From positions 3,100,001-3,164,000 of the forward strand of contig NZ_AP022589.1 in the NCBI RefSeq assembly GCF_010731755.1: a DNA stretch of 64,000 nt, written 5' to 3'. Source of the stretch: Mycolicibacter minnesotensis (lineage in GTDB: Bacteria; Actinomycetota; Actinomycetes; Mycobacteriales; Mycobacteriaceae). The stretch's first letter is position 1. Each line of letters begins with the position of its first letter. Shown piece after piece: positions 1-14,547 of the stretch. A program made the translations under genes and the position numbers. A model generated the notes under the pieces. The model was not told the origin of the DNA. It did not search any database and saw nothing but the letters and a program-made list of their open reading frames with translations.

Positions 1-598
1 CCAGTGCTTCCTGGAGACCGACCTGTTCAACCAGGGCGTTCGTCCGGCCATCAACGTCGGTGTGTCGGTGTCCCGTGTTGGTGGCGCCGCGCAGATCAAG
101 GCGATGAAGGAGGTGGCCGGCTCGCTGCGTCTGGATCTGTCGCAGTACCGCGAGCTGGAGGCCTTCGCCGCGTTCGCCTCTGACCTGGACGCAACCTCCA
201 AGGCGCAGCTTGAGCGCGGTGCCCGCCTGGTGGAGCTGCTCAAGCAACCCCAGTACGCTCCGCTGGCCGTCGAAGACCAGGTCATCTCGATCTTCCTGGG
301 AACCGAAGGACACTTGGACTCGGTACCGGTCGAGGACGTGGGCCGCTTCGAGACCGAGCTGCTCGATCACATCCGGGCTTCGGAGAGTGAGCTCCTCACG
401 GGCATCCGCGAGACCAAGAAGCTCTCCGATGAGGCCAACGAGAAGCTGGTCGCGGTGATCAACCAGTTCAAGAAGAGCTTCGCCGCCTCCGACGGCAGCT
501 CGGTGGTGCCCGACGAGCACGTCGCGGCGCTGGACGAGGACAAGCTCGGCAAGGAAGCCGTGCAGGTCCACAAGGCCGCGCCGGCGAAGAAGAAGTAA
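1..598 (+). CDS. atpA: ATP synthase F1 subunit alpha, C-terminal part
   Basis: This is the 3' end of the catalytic-head alpha subunit of F1Fo ATP synthase; the gene enters from the left edge and is read in the frame starting at base 2. The visible 198 residues begin with [12 protein letters not shown] and include [17 protein letters not shown], typical of the alpha C-terminal helical domain. The last ~35 residues, rich in Ala, Asp and Lys and ending APAKKK, correspond to the mycobacterium-specific alpha C-terminal extension, which is known to suppress ATP hydrolysis. It is followed after 7 bases by atpG, as expected in the atp operon. Confidence 0.97.
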   Translation, partial: QCFLETDLFNQGVRPAINVGVSVSRVGGAAQIKAMKEVAGSLRLDLSQYRELEAFAAFASDLDATSKAQLERGARLVELLKQPQYAPLAVEDQVISIFLGTEGHLDSVPVEDVGRFETELLDHIRASESELLTGIRETKKLSDEANEKLVAVINQFKKSFAASDGSSVVPDEHVAALDEDKLGKEAVQVHKAAPAKKK

Positions 599-605
599 CG
601 CCGCT

Positions 606-1529
606 ATGGCAGCCACACTTCGCGAACTACGCGGGCGGATCCGCTCAGCTGGGTCGATCAAAAAGATCACCAAGGCTCAGGAGCTGATCGCCACATCGCG
701 TATCGGCCGGGCTCAGGCGCGGCTCGAAACGGCACGCCCCTATGCCGTCGAGATCACCCGGATGCTCACCACCTTGGCTGCGGAAGCGGCCCTGGACCAC
801 CCGCTGCTGGTCGAGCGCAGCGAGCCCAGACGGGCGGGGGTCCTGGTGGTGTCGTCCGACCGTGGTCTGTGTGGCGGCTACAACGCCAACGTCTTCCGGC
901 GGGCCGAGGAGCTGTTTGCCCTGCTGCGGTCGGAGGGCAAGGACCCGGTGCTCTACGTCGTGGGCCGTAAGGCGCTGGCCTACTACTCCTTCCGGAACTG
1001 GGCGGTCACCGATTCCTGGACCGGCTTCTCGGAGCAACCCACGTACGAGAACGCCGCAGCGATCGCCTCGACTCTGGTCGAGACTTTCCTGGCCGGTGCA
1101 GACGATGACGGCAGCCACCCGGGTGCCGACGGCATCCTGGGCGTTGACGAGCTGCACATCGTGTCCACGGACTTCCGCTCGATGTTGTCGCAGTCGGCGG
1201 AGGCCCGCCGGATTGCCCCGATGTTGGTGGAGTACGTGGGCGAGGAGACCGGTCCGCGGACGCTGTACTCCTTCGAACCGGACGCCACGGCGCTGTTCGA
1301 CTCGTTGCTGCCGCGGTATCTGACCACCCGCGTGTACGCAGCATTGCTCGACTCGGCGGCGTCGGAGCTGGCTTCACGCCAGCGCGCGATGAAGTCGGCG
1401 ACCGACAACGCCGACGACTTGATCAAAGCGTTGACCCTTGAGGCCAACCGTGAGCGCCAGGCTCAGATCACCCAGGAAATCAGCGAAATCGTCGGCGGTG
1501 CGAATGCCCTCGCCGACGCCGCCCGGTAA
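606..1529 (+). CDS. atpG: ATP synthase F1 subunit gamma
   Basis: Central rotor stalk of F1 ATP synthase, coupling proton flow through Fo to ATP synthesis at the alpha/beta heads. The 307-residue product starts with the conserved [15 protein letters not shown] and [14 protein letters not shown] coiled-coil helix and ends with the matching C-terminal helix. Around residues 165-178 it has an Asp/Gly-rich loop ([12 protein letters not shown]) that matches the extra gamma loop known only in mycobacteria and implicated in blocking hydrolysis. The ATG start is 7 bases after the atpA stop, and atpD follows in the same operon. Confidence 0.97.
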   Translation: MAATLRELRGRIRSAGSIKKITKAQELIATSRIGRAQARLETARPYAVEITRMLTTLAAEAALDHPLLVERSEPRRAGVLVVSSDRGLCGGYNANVFRRAEELFALLRSEGKDPVLYVVGRKALAYYSFRNWAVTDSWTGFSEQPTYENAAAIASTLVETFLAGADDDGSHPGADGILGVDELHIVSTDFRSMLSQSAEARRIAPMLVEYVGEETGPRTLYSFEPDATALFDSLLPRYLTTRVYAALLDSAASELASRQRAMKSATDNADDLIKALTLEANRERQAQITQEISEIVGGANALADAAR

Positions 1530-2984
<1,455 letters not shown>

Positions 2985-3018
2985 CCGAGAATCCAGTGAC
3001 GGCGAAAGGCGGTGGGTA

Positions 3019-3384
3019 ATGGCAGAGCTTGACGTTGACATCGTCGCGGTCGACCGCAAGGTGTGGTCGGGCAAGGCCACGTTCATCTTCACTCGGACCA
3101 CCGTCGGTGAGATCGGCATCCTGCCGGGCCACATCCCGGTGGTTGCCGAGCTCGTCGATGACGCCATGGTCCGGGTGGACCGCGTCGAGGAGGGCGAGCT
3201 GCGGCTGGCCGTCCACGGCGGATTCCTGTCGGTGACCGACGAGGGTGTCAGCATCCTGGCCGAGGCGGTCGACTTCGCCGCAGAGATCGACGAGGCGACC
3301 GCACGGCACGAGGCCCAGTCCAGCGACCCGAAGACGGCCGCACAGGGACGGGCCAGGCTGCGCGCCCTGGGTGTGATCGACTAA
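3019..3384 (+). CDS. atpC: ATP synthase F1 subunit epsilon
   Basis: Small rotor subunit, 121 residues, that contacts gamma and the c-ring and can restrain ATP hydrolysis. The N-terminal beta-sandwich is evident ([36 protein letters not shown]), and the C-terminal helical part is short, as in other mycobacteria. A GGCGGTGGG ribosome binding site precedes the ATG. It closes the atp operon proper; the DUF2550 gene starts 13 bases after its stop. Confidence 0.96.
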   Translation: MAELDVDIVAVDRKVWSGKATFIFTRTTVGEIGILPGHIPVVAELVDDAMVRVDRVEEGELRLAVHGGFLSVTDEGVSILAEAVDFAAEIDEATARHEAQSSDPKTAAQGRARLRALGVID

Positions 3385-3397
3385 TAGGCGTGAACCG

Positions 3398-3841
3398 ATG
3401 AGCACGCCCATGATCTGCATGGTCGTGCTCGTCGTCGTTCTCCTCAGTGCCGTTGTGGCACTCAGCTACCGCTTGTGGAAGCTGCGGCAAGGAGGCACGG
3501 CGGCGATCATGCGCGACCTTCCGGCTGTCGGCGGACACGGCTGGCGCCACGGTGTCATCCGCTACCGCGGCGGAGAGGCTGCCTTCTATCGACTCTCCAG
3601 TGTTCGGCTCTGGCCGGACCGCAGACTGAGTCGTCGCGGTGTGGAGGTAGTCTCGCGCCGTGCGCCCCGTGGCGACGAGTTCGACATCATGACCGACGAG
3701 ATCGTGGTGCTGGAACTGTGCGACGTCAGCCAGGACCGTCGGGCCGGCTTCGAGATAGCCATGGACCGCGGCGCACGGACGGCGTTCCTGTCGTGGCTGG
3801 AGGCACGCCCGTCGCCGCGGGCCCGGCGTCAGAGTTATTGA
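3398..3841 (+). CDS. DUF2550 membrane protein (Rv1312 homologue)
   Basis: A 147-residue protein with one N-terminal membrane helix (MICMVVLVVVLLSAVVALSY) followed by a basic soluble domain containing GGHGWRHGVIRYRGGEAAFYRL. It matches the actinobacterial DUF2550 family, found directly downstream of atpC in mycobacteria (Rv1312 in M. tuberculosis). Function is unknown; position suggests cotranscription with the ATP synthase. It ends 24 bases before the convergent adenosyltransferase gene; the IS1557 copy that separates these genes in M. tuberculosis H37Rv (Rv1313c) is absent. Confidence 0.88.
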   Translation: MSTPMICMVVLVVVLLSAVVALSYRLWKLRQGGTAAIMRDLPAVGGHGWRHGVIRYRGGEAAFYRLSSVRLWPDRRLSRRGVEVVSRRAPRGDEFDIMTDEIVVLELCDVSQDRRAGFEIAMDRGARTAFLSWLEARPSPRARRQSY

Positions 3842-3865
3842 TCAGGTCGAAATTGTTGGCCCGTA

Positions 3866-4456
3866 CTACTTTTCGGGGCGGTCGGTGCGATCGCCGCCGG
3901 GCATCCACAGCACGTCGCCGTCGGTGTTGGCCACTCGGCACAACACAAACATCAAGTCCGACAACCGATTCAGGTACTTAGCCGGCAGGATGGACACCCC
4001 ATCCGGGTGGGCCTCGATCGCGGCCCAGGCCGAACGTTCGGCCCGGCGCACCGCGGTGCGGGCAACATGTAGCAACGCCGACAGGGGTGAACCGCCCGGC
4101 AGGATGAACGAGTCCAGTGCGGGCAGCTGTGCGTTGTATTCGTCACAGGATGCCTCGACCCGGGCGATGTAGTCCGCGGTGATCCGCAGCGGCGGGTACT
4201 CGGGGTTCTCGGCAACCGGCGTGGCCAGGTCCGCGCCCGTGTCGAACAGATCGTTCTGGATCTGTAGCAGGGTGGCACGCATCGAATCGGCGGGCTTGCC
4301 CAACGCCACAGCGACGCCGATGGCCGCATTGGCCTCCTCGACGTCGGCATAGGCCACCAGCCGCTCATCGGTCTTGGGCACACGGGAGAAGTCGCTGAGG
4401 CCGGTTGTGCCGTCGTCGCCGGTACGGGTGTAAACGCGAGTGATGTGTACGGACAT
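3866..4456 (-). CDS. pduO: Cob(I)alamin adenosyltransferase, PduO type (Rv1314c homologue)
   Basis: Transfers the adenosyl group of ATP to cob(I)alamin to make adenosylcobalamin, the cofactor of methylmalonyl-CoA mutase. The 196-residue product has the PduO-type N-terminal ATP-binding signature TRTGDDGTTGL, the conserved YADVEEANAAIGVA segment, and the C-terminal RAERSAW and NRLSDLMFVLCR motifs. The start chosen is the ATG 11 codons inside the longest frame (MSVHITRVYTR), because a TAATCT -10 box lies exactly 7 bases upstream. Divergent from murA. The window also encodes methylmalonyl-CoA epimerase, which acts in the same B12-dependent route. Confidence 0.92.
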   Translation of the reverse strand: MSVHITRVYTRTGDDGTTGLSDFSRVPKTDERLVAYADVEEANAAIGVAVALGKPADSMRATLLQIQNDLFDTGADLATPVAENPEYPPLRITADYIARVEASCDEYNAQLPALDSFILPGGSPLSALLHVARTAVRRAERSAWAAIEAHPDGVSILPAKYLNRLSDLMFVLCRVANTDGDVLWMPGGDRTDRPEK

Positions 4457-4463
4457 AGGTCCT

Positions 4464-4469
4464 AGATTA
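4464..4469 (-). promoter_or_regulatory. -10 box TAATCT for adenosyltransferase (leaderless)
   Basis: TAATCT on the minus strand followed by 7 bases and then the ATG of the adenosyltransferase. The spacing puts the predicted transcript start on the first base of the start codon, and no ribosome binding site is needed. Confidence 0.6.
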
Positions 4470-4543
4470 GCGCGCAGGGTCGTCGCCACGAGGTCGTAGT
4501 TCGTGGGAGTCCGGATTGGTCGGGATCAGGCTCGTGTCGTCAC

Positions 4544-4549
4544 TACACT
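4544..4549 (+). promoter_or_regulatory. -10 box TACACT for murA (leaderless)
   Basis: TACACT followed by 7 bases and the GTG of murA. This supports the GTG at 4557 over the longer frame starting at 4503, and gives a protein the same length as other mycobacterial MurA. Confidence 0.6.
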
Positions 4550-4556
4550 GACCCGA

Positions 4557-5810
4557 GTGGGAGAGCGTTTTGTTGTTACCGGGGGTAGCCGCCTGTCCGG
4601 TGAGGTGGCCGTCGGTGGGGCTAAGAACAGTGTCCTGAAACTGATGGCCGCGGCCCTGTTGGCCGAGGGCACCAGCACGATCACTAATTGTCCGGACATC
4701 CTCGACGTACCGCTGATGGCCGAGGTACTGCGCGGGCTGGGCGCCAATGTCGAACTGGACGGCACCACGGTGCGCATCACCTCCCCGGACGAGCCCAAGT
4801 ACGACGCGGACTTCGCCGCGGTGCGGCAGTTCCGGGCTTCGGTGTGTGTGCTCGGGCCACTGGTGGGCCGTTGTCTGCGGGCGAAGGTGGCGTTGCCCGG
4901 TGGCGACGCGATCGGTTCGCGGCCACTGGACATGCACCAGGCCGGCCTGCGGCAGTTGGGTGCCACCTGCAATATCGAGCACGGATGTGTGGTGGCGCAC
5001 GCCGATAAGTTGCGTGGGGCGGAGATCCAGCTGGAGTTTCCATCGGTCGGAGCCACCGAGAACATTCTGATGGCTGCGGTCCTGGCCGAAGGCGTGACGA
5101 CCATCCACAATGCTGCGCGCGAGCCTGATGTCGCCGACCTCTGCATGATGCTCAACCAGATGGGGGCGCAGATCGAAGGTGCGGGGACTCCAACCCTGAA
5201 GATCACCGGCGTGCCGCGTCTTCATCCGACCGAGCACCAAGTGATCGGTGACCGGATCGTCGCCGCGACCTGGGCGATCGCTGCGGTGATGACACGCGGC
5301 GATATCGCGGTCACCGGTGTGGACCCATCGCACCTGCAGCTGGTGCTGCACAAGCTGCACGACGCGGGTGCCACGGTGACGCAGTCCGATAACGGGTTCC
5401 GGGTGGTCCAGTACGACCGGCCCAAGGCCGTCAACGTCGCGACCCTGCCGTTTCCGGGATTCCCCACTGATCTGCAGCCGATGGCGATCGGCCTTGCGGC
5501 TGTCGCGGACGGCACGTCGATGATCACCGAGAACGTCTTCGAAGCGAGGTTCCGGTTCGTCGAAGAGATGATCCGGCTGGGCGCCGATGCTCGAACCGAC
5601 GGCCACCACGCGGTGATTCGTGGTCTGCCGCAGCTGTCCAGCGCACCGGTGTGGGCCTCCGACATTCGGGCCGGCGCCGGGTTGGTCCTTGCGGGCCTGG
5701 TCGCGGACGGAGAAACCGAGGTCCACGACGTTTTTCACATCGATCGCGGATACCCGTTATTCGTTGAGTATCTAGGCGATTTGGGCGCTGAGATAGAACG
5801 TGTAATATAG
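4557..5810 (+). CDS. murA: UDP-N-acetylglucosamine 1-carboxyvinyltransferase
   Basis: First committed step of peptidoglycan synthesis: transfers enolpyruvate from PEP to UDP-GlcNAc in the cytoplasm. The 417-residue protein has the EPT fold throughout ([39 protein letters not shown]). At residue 117 the catalytic-loop Cys of most bacteria is replaced by Asp ([11 protein letters not shown]); in mycobacteria this substitution is known to give intrinsic fosfomycin resistance. The GTG start at 4557 was chosen from its leaderless promoter and homologue length. The rrn operon follows about 40 bases downstream, the usual place of rrnA in mycobacteria. Confidence 0.97.
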   Translation: MGERFVVTGGSRLSGEVAVGGAKNSVLKLMAAALLAEGTSTITNCPDILDVPLMAEVLRGLGANVELDGTTVRITSPDEPKYDADFAAVRQFRASVCVLGPLVGRCLRAKVALPGGDAIGSRPLDMHQAGLRQLGATCNIEHGCVVAHADKLRGAEIQLEFPSVGATENILMAAVLAEGVTTIHNAAREPDVADLCMMLNQMGAQIEGAGTPTLKITGVPRLHPTEHQVIGDRIVAATWAIAAVMTRGDIAVTGVDPSHLQLVLHKLHDAGATVTQSDNGFRVVQYDRPKAVNVATLPFPGFPTDLQPMAIGLAAVADGTSMITENVFEARFRFVEEMIRLGADARTDGHHAVIRGLPQLSSAPVWASDIRAGAGLVLAGLVADGETEVHDVFHIDRGYPLFVEYLGDLGAEIERVI

Positions 5811-5885
5811 GTCAAGCAGGCGGGCCGCGGGAGCGGAACAGCCGGCAGTCTGGAACTCCTTCTGGAAGCCCCGAAAATCTCGGAG

Positions 5886-5914
5886 TTGACTTCAAGTCAG
5901 CGAAAGAGTATAGT
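5886..5914 (+). promoter_or_regulatory. rRNA promoter, upstream copy
   Basis: -35 TTGACT (5886-5891), 17-base spacer, -10 TATAGT (5909-5914). Both hexamers are close to the SigA consensus, as in mycobacterial rrn promoters. The upstream GGAAGCCCCGAAAATCTC block is shared with the second copy. Confidence 0.85.
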
Positions 5915-5980
5915 AGCGGGGTTGCCTGAAGCCAGGTAGCAAGACTGGAACTCCTTCTGGAAGCCCCGAAAATCTCGGAG

Positions 5981-6009
5981 TTGACTTAGCGCCAACTCGA
6001 GAGTATAGT
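5981..6009 (+). promoter_or_regulatory. rRNA promoter, downstream copy
   Basis: -35 TTGACT (5981-5986), 17-base spacer, -10 TATAGT (6004-6009). This copy lies immediately upstream of the conserved leader and corresponds in position to the proximal promoter (PCL1) of mycobacterial rrnA operons. Confidence 0.85.
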
Positions 6010-6035
6010 AGTGGGGTTGCCTGAAGCCAGGCAGG

Positions 6036-6176
6036 CGTGTTGTTTGAGAACTCAATAGTGTGTTTGGTGAAATTTTTTGTTGTTGTTTTTGCCATGCCTT
6101 TGGCGCCCCGTGTTGGGGGTGTGGCGTTTTTTGATGTCAGTTTTTGACTGATGTTTTGGGATTGTTTCCAAATAGT
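6036..6176 (+). promoter_or_regulatory. Pre-rRNA leader with antitermination and processing elements
   Basis: Contains the conserved mycobacterial leader GTGTTGTTTGAGAACTC and the following CAATAGTGTGTTTGG, the region known to hold the boxA-type antitermination signal. A hairpin follows, GCCATGCC pairing with GGTGTGGC (6091-6125), then a smaller TCAG/CTGA hairpin. This is the 5' side of the precursor stem cut by RNase III. Confidence 0.7.
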
Positions 6177-11180
<5,004 letters not shown>

Positions 11181-11325
11181 CACAAGAAACAACAATTGTG
11201 TTGCCCGCAACCACAAACCACAATTCATAACCACACCCCACCACCAAACTACAAAGCTTTGGTGACACGGTGGAAACAGCCCACCCCCAAAACCGGGGGT
11301 CGGCCCACCCAACAAAAAAATAGAG
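11181..11325 (+). other. 23S-5S internal transcribed spacer
   Basis: A-rich spacer of about 145 bases including a CCCCCAAAACCGGGGG-type hairpin (near 11284-11299). No gene is seen. Confidence 0.75.
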
Positions 11326-11440
11326 TTACGGCGGAAATAGCGACAGGGAAACGCCCGGTCCCATCCCGAACCCGGAAGCTAAGCCTGTCAGCGCCGATGA
11401 TACTGCCCTATCGGGTGGAAAAGTAGGACACCGCCGAACA
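11326..11440 (+). rRNA. rrf: 5S ribosomal RNA
   Basis: 115 nt from TTACGGCGGAAATAGCGACA to GACACCGCCGAACA. The ends pair (ACGGCGG with CCGCCG), and the internal GGTCCCATCCCGAACCCGGA loop B/C region is characteristic. Same length as the M. tuberculosis 5S. Confidence 0.96.
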
Positions 11441-11450
11441 CAATTTAGTG

Positions 11451-11481
11451 AAACGCCCCCCGACTATGTCGGGGGGCGTTT
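11451..11481 (+). terminator. Intrinsic terminator of the rrn operon
   Basis: Perfect 14-bp stem AAACGCCCCCCGAC / GTCGGGGGGCGTTT with a TAT loop, then T-rich sequence (CCATTTTG). It begins 10 bases after the 5S gene. Confidence 0.92.
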
Positions 11482-11581
11482 CCATTTTGTGGGCTACCTG
11501 GGGTTCGCAGAGCTTGCCGGCGAGAGGGATCGGGTGTTTGCTGTTGCGGGATACGAGGCGGAACTATAGCGTTAAGCCGCA

Positions 11582-11596
11582 GTTAAGCTGCTTAAC
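11582..11596. promoter_or_regulatory. Palindrome upstream of the first PE-PPE hydrolase
   Basis: GTTAAGCTGCTTAAC has 7-base arms around one base, and a further half-copy GTTAAGCCGC lies at 11571-11580. It ends 1 base before the AGGAGG ribosome binding site (11598-11603), so a protein bound here would block transcription or the start of translation. Candidate operator; the regulator is unknown. Confidence 0.45.
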
Positions 11597-11608
11597 AGGA
11601 GGATTCGC

Positions 11609-12757
11609 GTGCACCCACAACTTTGCCTGCCACTCGTCGCGAGTGTTGCAGCTGCCGGCCTCGTCGCGGGCGCACCCGCCACATCGTCGGCCTCCTCCGT
11701 GCACACGTCAGCCTTCACGCTCACCGGCAACGGCACGTCGCTCGGTGACGGTATCGCCTACATCATGGGCGGGACCGGGATGCCGCAACCGTCGGAGCGG
11801 TTCCTCGACGCGGTTGACGAGCTTTACCTGCAACCCCACGGATTCGGCGGCGAGCTGTTCTCGTTGTGGACCCCGGAGAACGTCAGTTCGACCTCCCAAG
11901 CGGTCGGCGGCCAGATCCTCTACAACGCGGTCATGGGCCAGATCAACGGCGGCGAAGTGGACGCCGACAATCCGGTGGTGGTCTTCGGCTACTCGCAGAG
12001 CGCCTCGATCTCCGTCCGCCTGATGGAGCGCCTCGCCGACGAAGGTGTATCCGACGACTTGGTCCGGTTCGTACTGATCGGCTCCCCGGGAACCAGCGGC
12101 GTTCCCACCGACCTCTACCACACCGACGTCTACAACTATGAATACGATCCGGTTGCCTTCCAGCCGACCTACTTCAACCCGTTGTCGTATGTCAACGCCG
12201 CGCTCGGATTCCTCTACGGGCATTCGGTGTTGTTGAGCGCGACTCCCGAGCAGGTGGCCTCGGCGATTGAACTGCCGACCTCGGACCCTGATTCGCTGGC
12301 CAGCTTCTACATGATTCCCTCGGAGTTTCTTCCGGTATTGGCGCCGCTGCAGCTCATCCCGATTCTGGGGCAGCCCCTGTACGAGTTGCTGGAACCCGTC
12401 ACGCGGATCATGGTGAACCTCGGCTACGGCAATATCGAGAACGGCTGGCCGCCAGGCGCCGTCGATGCACCGGGCGGTTCCGGGCTGTTCCCCAACGTCG
12501 ACCTCGGCGAGCTGCTCTCCGCGCTGGGCAACGGCGTGCAGTCGGGAATCACCAACGCGATCGACACCTTGCTGGACCCGGACAACTACCAGATCATTCC
12601 CCTGATCGAGCACCCCTCGCTTGCGGCGATCATTCAGGAGGGCTACATCGTGGGCGCCATCGACTCGCCGACCCCGACGTTGAGTGAAGCCCTGACGGGT
12701 CTGGTCGAGTTCTTCCAGGGTTTCACCGACACCACCGAATACCCGATGCCGGCGTAG
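11609..12757 (+). CDS. Secreted PE-PPE-domain serine hydrolase, copy 1
   Basis: A 382-residue predicted esterase/acyltransferase of the PE-PPE domain family (PF08237), an alpha/beta-hydrolase fold. The nucleophile elbow GYSQS places the Ser at residue 129; the domain signature GTSLGDGIAYIMGGTGMPQP comes just after the leader. Residues 1-29 form a signal peptide with Ala-rich core and an Ala-X-Ala-like cleavage region, so it should be exported by Sec. Unlike the M. tuberculosis members that carry this domain, it has no PE or PPE N-terminal domain. GTG start with AGGAGG 5 bases upstream. A paralogue follows in tandem. Confidence 0.85.
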   Translation: MHPQLCLPLVASVAAAGLVAGAPATSSASSVHTSAFTLTGNGTSLGDGIAYIMGGTGMPQPSERFLDAVDELYLQPHGFGGELFSLWTPENVSSTSQAVGGQILYNAVMGQINGGEVDADNPVVVFGYSQSASISVRLMERLADEGVSDDLVRFVLIGSPGTSGVPTDLYHTDVYNYEYDPVAFQPTYFNPLSYVNAALGFLYGHSVLLSATPEQVASAIELPTSDPDSLASFYMIPSEFLPVLAPLQLIPILGQPLYELLEPVTRIMVNLGYGNIENGWPPGAVDAPGGSGLFPNVDLGELLSALGNGVQSGITNAIDTLLDPDNYQIIPLIEHPSLAAIIQEGYIVGAIDSPTPTLSEALTGLVEFFQGFTDTTEYPMPA

Positions 12758-12826
12758 GTATGGGGCGCCCGGTGGTCGGTTGCCGTGCACCGTGCCCGGT
12801 GAATCCGCCGCTGCTATTGCACGGGT

Positions 12827-12865
12827 ATTTACTGCGCAGTACCGTTCAGGTCTGACTCAGTAAAT
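12827..12865. promoter_or_regulatory. Inverted repeat upstream of the second PE-PPE hydrolase
   Basis: ATTTACTG (12827-12834) and CAGTAAAT (12858-12865) are perfect inverted arms. The left arm overlaps the perfect 12-base palindrome TACTGCGCAGTA (12830-12841). It lies 17 bases before the GTG start. It is unrelated in sequence to the palindrome before copy 1, which suggests separate regulation of the paralogues. Confidence 0.45.
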
Positions 12866-12881
12866 TTCTAGGGGGTCTGGC

Positions 12882-14048
12882 GTGCGGGTTTACTCTTGCC
12901 TACCGCTGGTGGCCAGTGTCGCGGCCGCGAGTGTCATCGCCGGACCGCCGTTGGCGTCGGCGGCGAGCCCCCAGGCTCCCGCGGTTGCACTGACCGGCAA
13001 CGGAACGTCCTTGGGGGACGGGATTGCGTTGGTCATGGGCGGGACCGGTATTCCTCAGCCCCCTCCGGCGTATCTGGACGCGATCAACGAGCTGTACCTG
13101 CAGCCCCACGGATTCGGAGGTGAGACGGTCTCGCTGTTCACGCCGGAGAATGTCAGCGACACGTCACGTGACGTAGGCCTGCAGCTGCTGAAGAACGCGG
13201 TGGCCACTGAGCTCAACAGCGGGGAAGTAGACGCCGACAATCCGGTCGTGGTGTTCGGCTACTCGCAGAGCGCCGGCATCTCCGTGGGATTGATGCACTG
13301 GCTCGCCGAGAATGATGTCTCCAATGACCTGGTGCGTTTTGTGCTGATCGGTTCGACGGTCACCAGCTCTGTCCCGACCGACCTGTACCACACCGACGTC
13401 TACAACCATGAATACGACCCGGTCGCCTTCCGGCCGACGTACTTCAACCCCTTGTCCGATCTCAATTCCACGCTGGGCTTCATCTACGGTCACTCGGTAC
13501 TTCCGAGCGTGACGCCCGAACAGATCGCCTCGGCGATCGAGCTGCCGGTCTCGGACCCCGACTCGCTGACCACCTTCTACATGATCCCTTCGGAGATCTT
13601 GCCGCTCCTGGCTCCGTTGCAGTTGATCCCGATCCTGGGCCAGCCACTCTACGAATTGTTGGAGCCCGTCACTCGGATCCTGGTGAACCTGGGGTACGGC
13701 AGCATCGAGAACGGCTGGCCGCCGGGGGACGTCGATGGGCCCGCGGCTTCGGGGCTTTTCCCCACCGATATTGACCTGGGCGAGCTTTTCACTGCGCTCG
13801 GCAGGGGCGTTTTCGACGGGATCAGCAACTCGATCAGCAGCTGGTTCGACCCCGACACCTACATGATCTACTCGCTCGAGGATCACCCGTCGTTGGCTGG
13901 GATCATCAACACGGGCTACCTCGCGGGGTACCTCGACTCCCCGAATCCGCCGTTGGGCGAAGCGCTCACGGGACTGGCCAACTTCTTGGCGGCGTTCACC
14001 GATACCACTCCGTACCCGATGCCCGATCCGGTAGACCTGTTGGGCTGA
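12882..14048 (+). CDS. Secreted PE-PPE-domain serine hydrolase, copy 2
   Basis: A 388-residue paralogue of the preceding gene, alike over its whole length (LTGNGTSLGDGIA, GGETVSLFTPENVS, ELLEPVTRILVNLGYG). The catalytic Ser is in GYSQS at residue 128. The N-terminus MRVYSCLPLVASVAAASVIA followed by LASAAS is a Sec signal peptide with an ASA cleavage site. Most differences lie in the signal peptide, the segment after SSVPTDLYH and the C-terminus. GTG start with a G-rich (AGGGGG) binding site about 8 bases upstream. It converges on ogt with 10 bases between them. Confidence 0.85.
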   Translation: MRVYSCLPLVASVAAASVIAGPPLASAASPQAPAVALTGNGTSLGDGIALVMGGTGIPQPPPAYLDAINELYLQPHGFGGETVSLFTPENVSDTSRDVGLQLLKNAVATELNSGEVDADNPVVVFGYSQSAGISVGLMHWLAENDVSNDLVRFVLIGSTVTSSVPTDLYHTDVYNHEYDPVAFRPTYFNPLSDLNSTLGFIYGHSVLPSVTPEQIASAIELPVSDPDSLTTFYMIPSEILPLLAPLQLIPILGQPLYELLEPVTRILVNLGYGSIENGWPPGDVDGPAASGLFPTDIDLGELFTALGRGVFDGISNSISSWFDPDTYMIYSLEDHPSLAGIINTGYLAGYLDSPNPPLGEALTGLANFLAAFTDTTPYPMPDPVDLLG

Positions 14049-14058
14049 CAGTCCTCGG

Positions 14059-14547
14059 TCAGAACAAGGTGGCGTGGGTACGCCGGCGTTCGAGTTCAAG
14101 CAGCGACTTCTTGCGGTCAATGCCGCCTCCGTAGCCGGTCAGGCTTCCGTTGCTGCCGATGACGCGGTGGCACGGCACGATGATCGAGATCGGGTTGCGG
14201 CCGTTGGCCAGACCGACTGCACGCGACGCGGCGGGCGATCCGATCTGGCCGGCCAGCTCCCCATAGGACCGTGTCTGGCCATAGGGAATGGTCAGCAGGG
14301 CGGTCCACACCCGGCGCTGGAAGTCGGTGCCCACCAGCGCGTAGTCCACATCGAATTCGGTGAGCTGGCCCGCGAAGTAGGCCGACAGCTGCTCCACCAC
14401 ATCGGGAAACACGGTGTCGTCCCGCTCCCAGCTGCTTCGGCTGGGAGCGTGCGCATGGTCGAGCATGAGCAGATGGCTGAGCCTGCCGTCGTCACCGGCC
14501 AGCGTGAGCGGGCCGATCGGACTGTCGATCGTGCGATAAGAGGTCAT
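14059..14547 (-). CDS. ogt: Methylated-DNA--[protein]-cysteine S-methyltransferase
   Basis: Suicide repair protein that moves O6-alkyl groups from guanine to its own Cys. The 162-residue product has the active-site motif IIVPCHRVIG, the Arg-finger/helix-turn-helix segment SYGELAGQIGSPAASRAVG, and the N-terminal domain MTSYRTIDSPIGPLTLAGDDG. Its ATG overlaps the stop codon of alkA (ATGA), so the two repair genes are translationally coupled, as with Rv1316c-Rv1317c in M. tuberculosis. The frame runs open far upstream, but that part is antisense noise inside alkA. Confidence 0.95.
   Translation of the reverse strand: MTSYRTIDSPIGPLTLAGDDGRLSHLLMLDHAHAPSRSSWERDDTVFPDVVEQLSAYFAGQLTEFDVDYALVGTDFQRRVWTALLTIPYGQTRSYGELAGQIGSPAASRAVGLANGRNPISIIVPCHRVIGSNGSLTGYGGGIDRKKSLLELERRRTHATLF

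Larger units (their letters stand above)
5850..6031 (+). repeat. Tandem direct repeat of the rRNA promoter (two copies, 95-bp period)
   Basis: Two copies (5850-5936 and 5945-6031) begin with the same 43 bases, CTGGAACTCC to GTTGACTT, and end with the same block GAGTATAGTAG(C/T)GGGG and TTGCCTGAAGCCAGG. Only the short segment between -35 and -10 differs strongly. The copies are 95 bases apart and each carries one complete promoter, so the promoter was duplicated in tandem. Confidence 0.9.

Noticed and set aside
11609..14048. Calling the two hydrolases PE or PPE proteins
   Set aside because: They have only the PE-PPE catalytic domain and a Sec signal peptide; no PE or PPE N-terminal motif is present.
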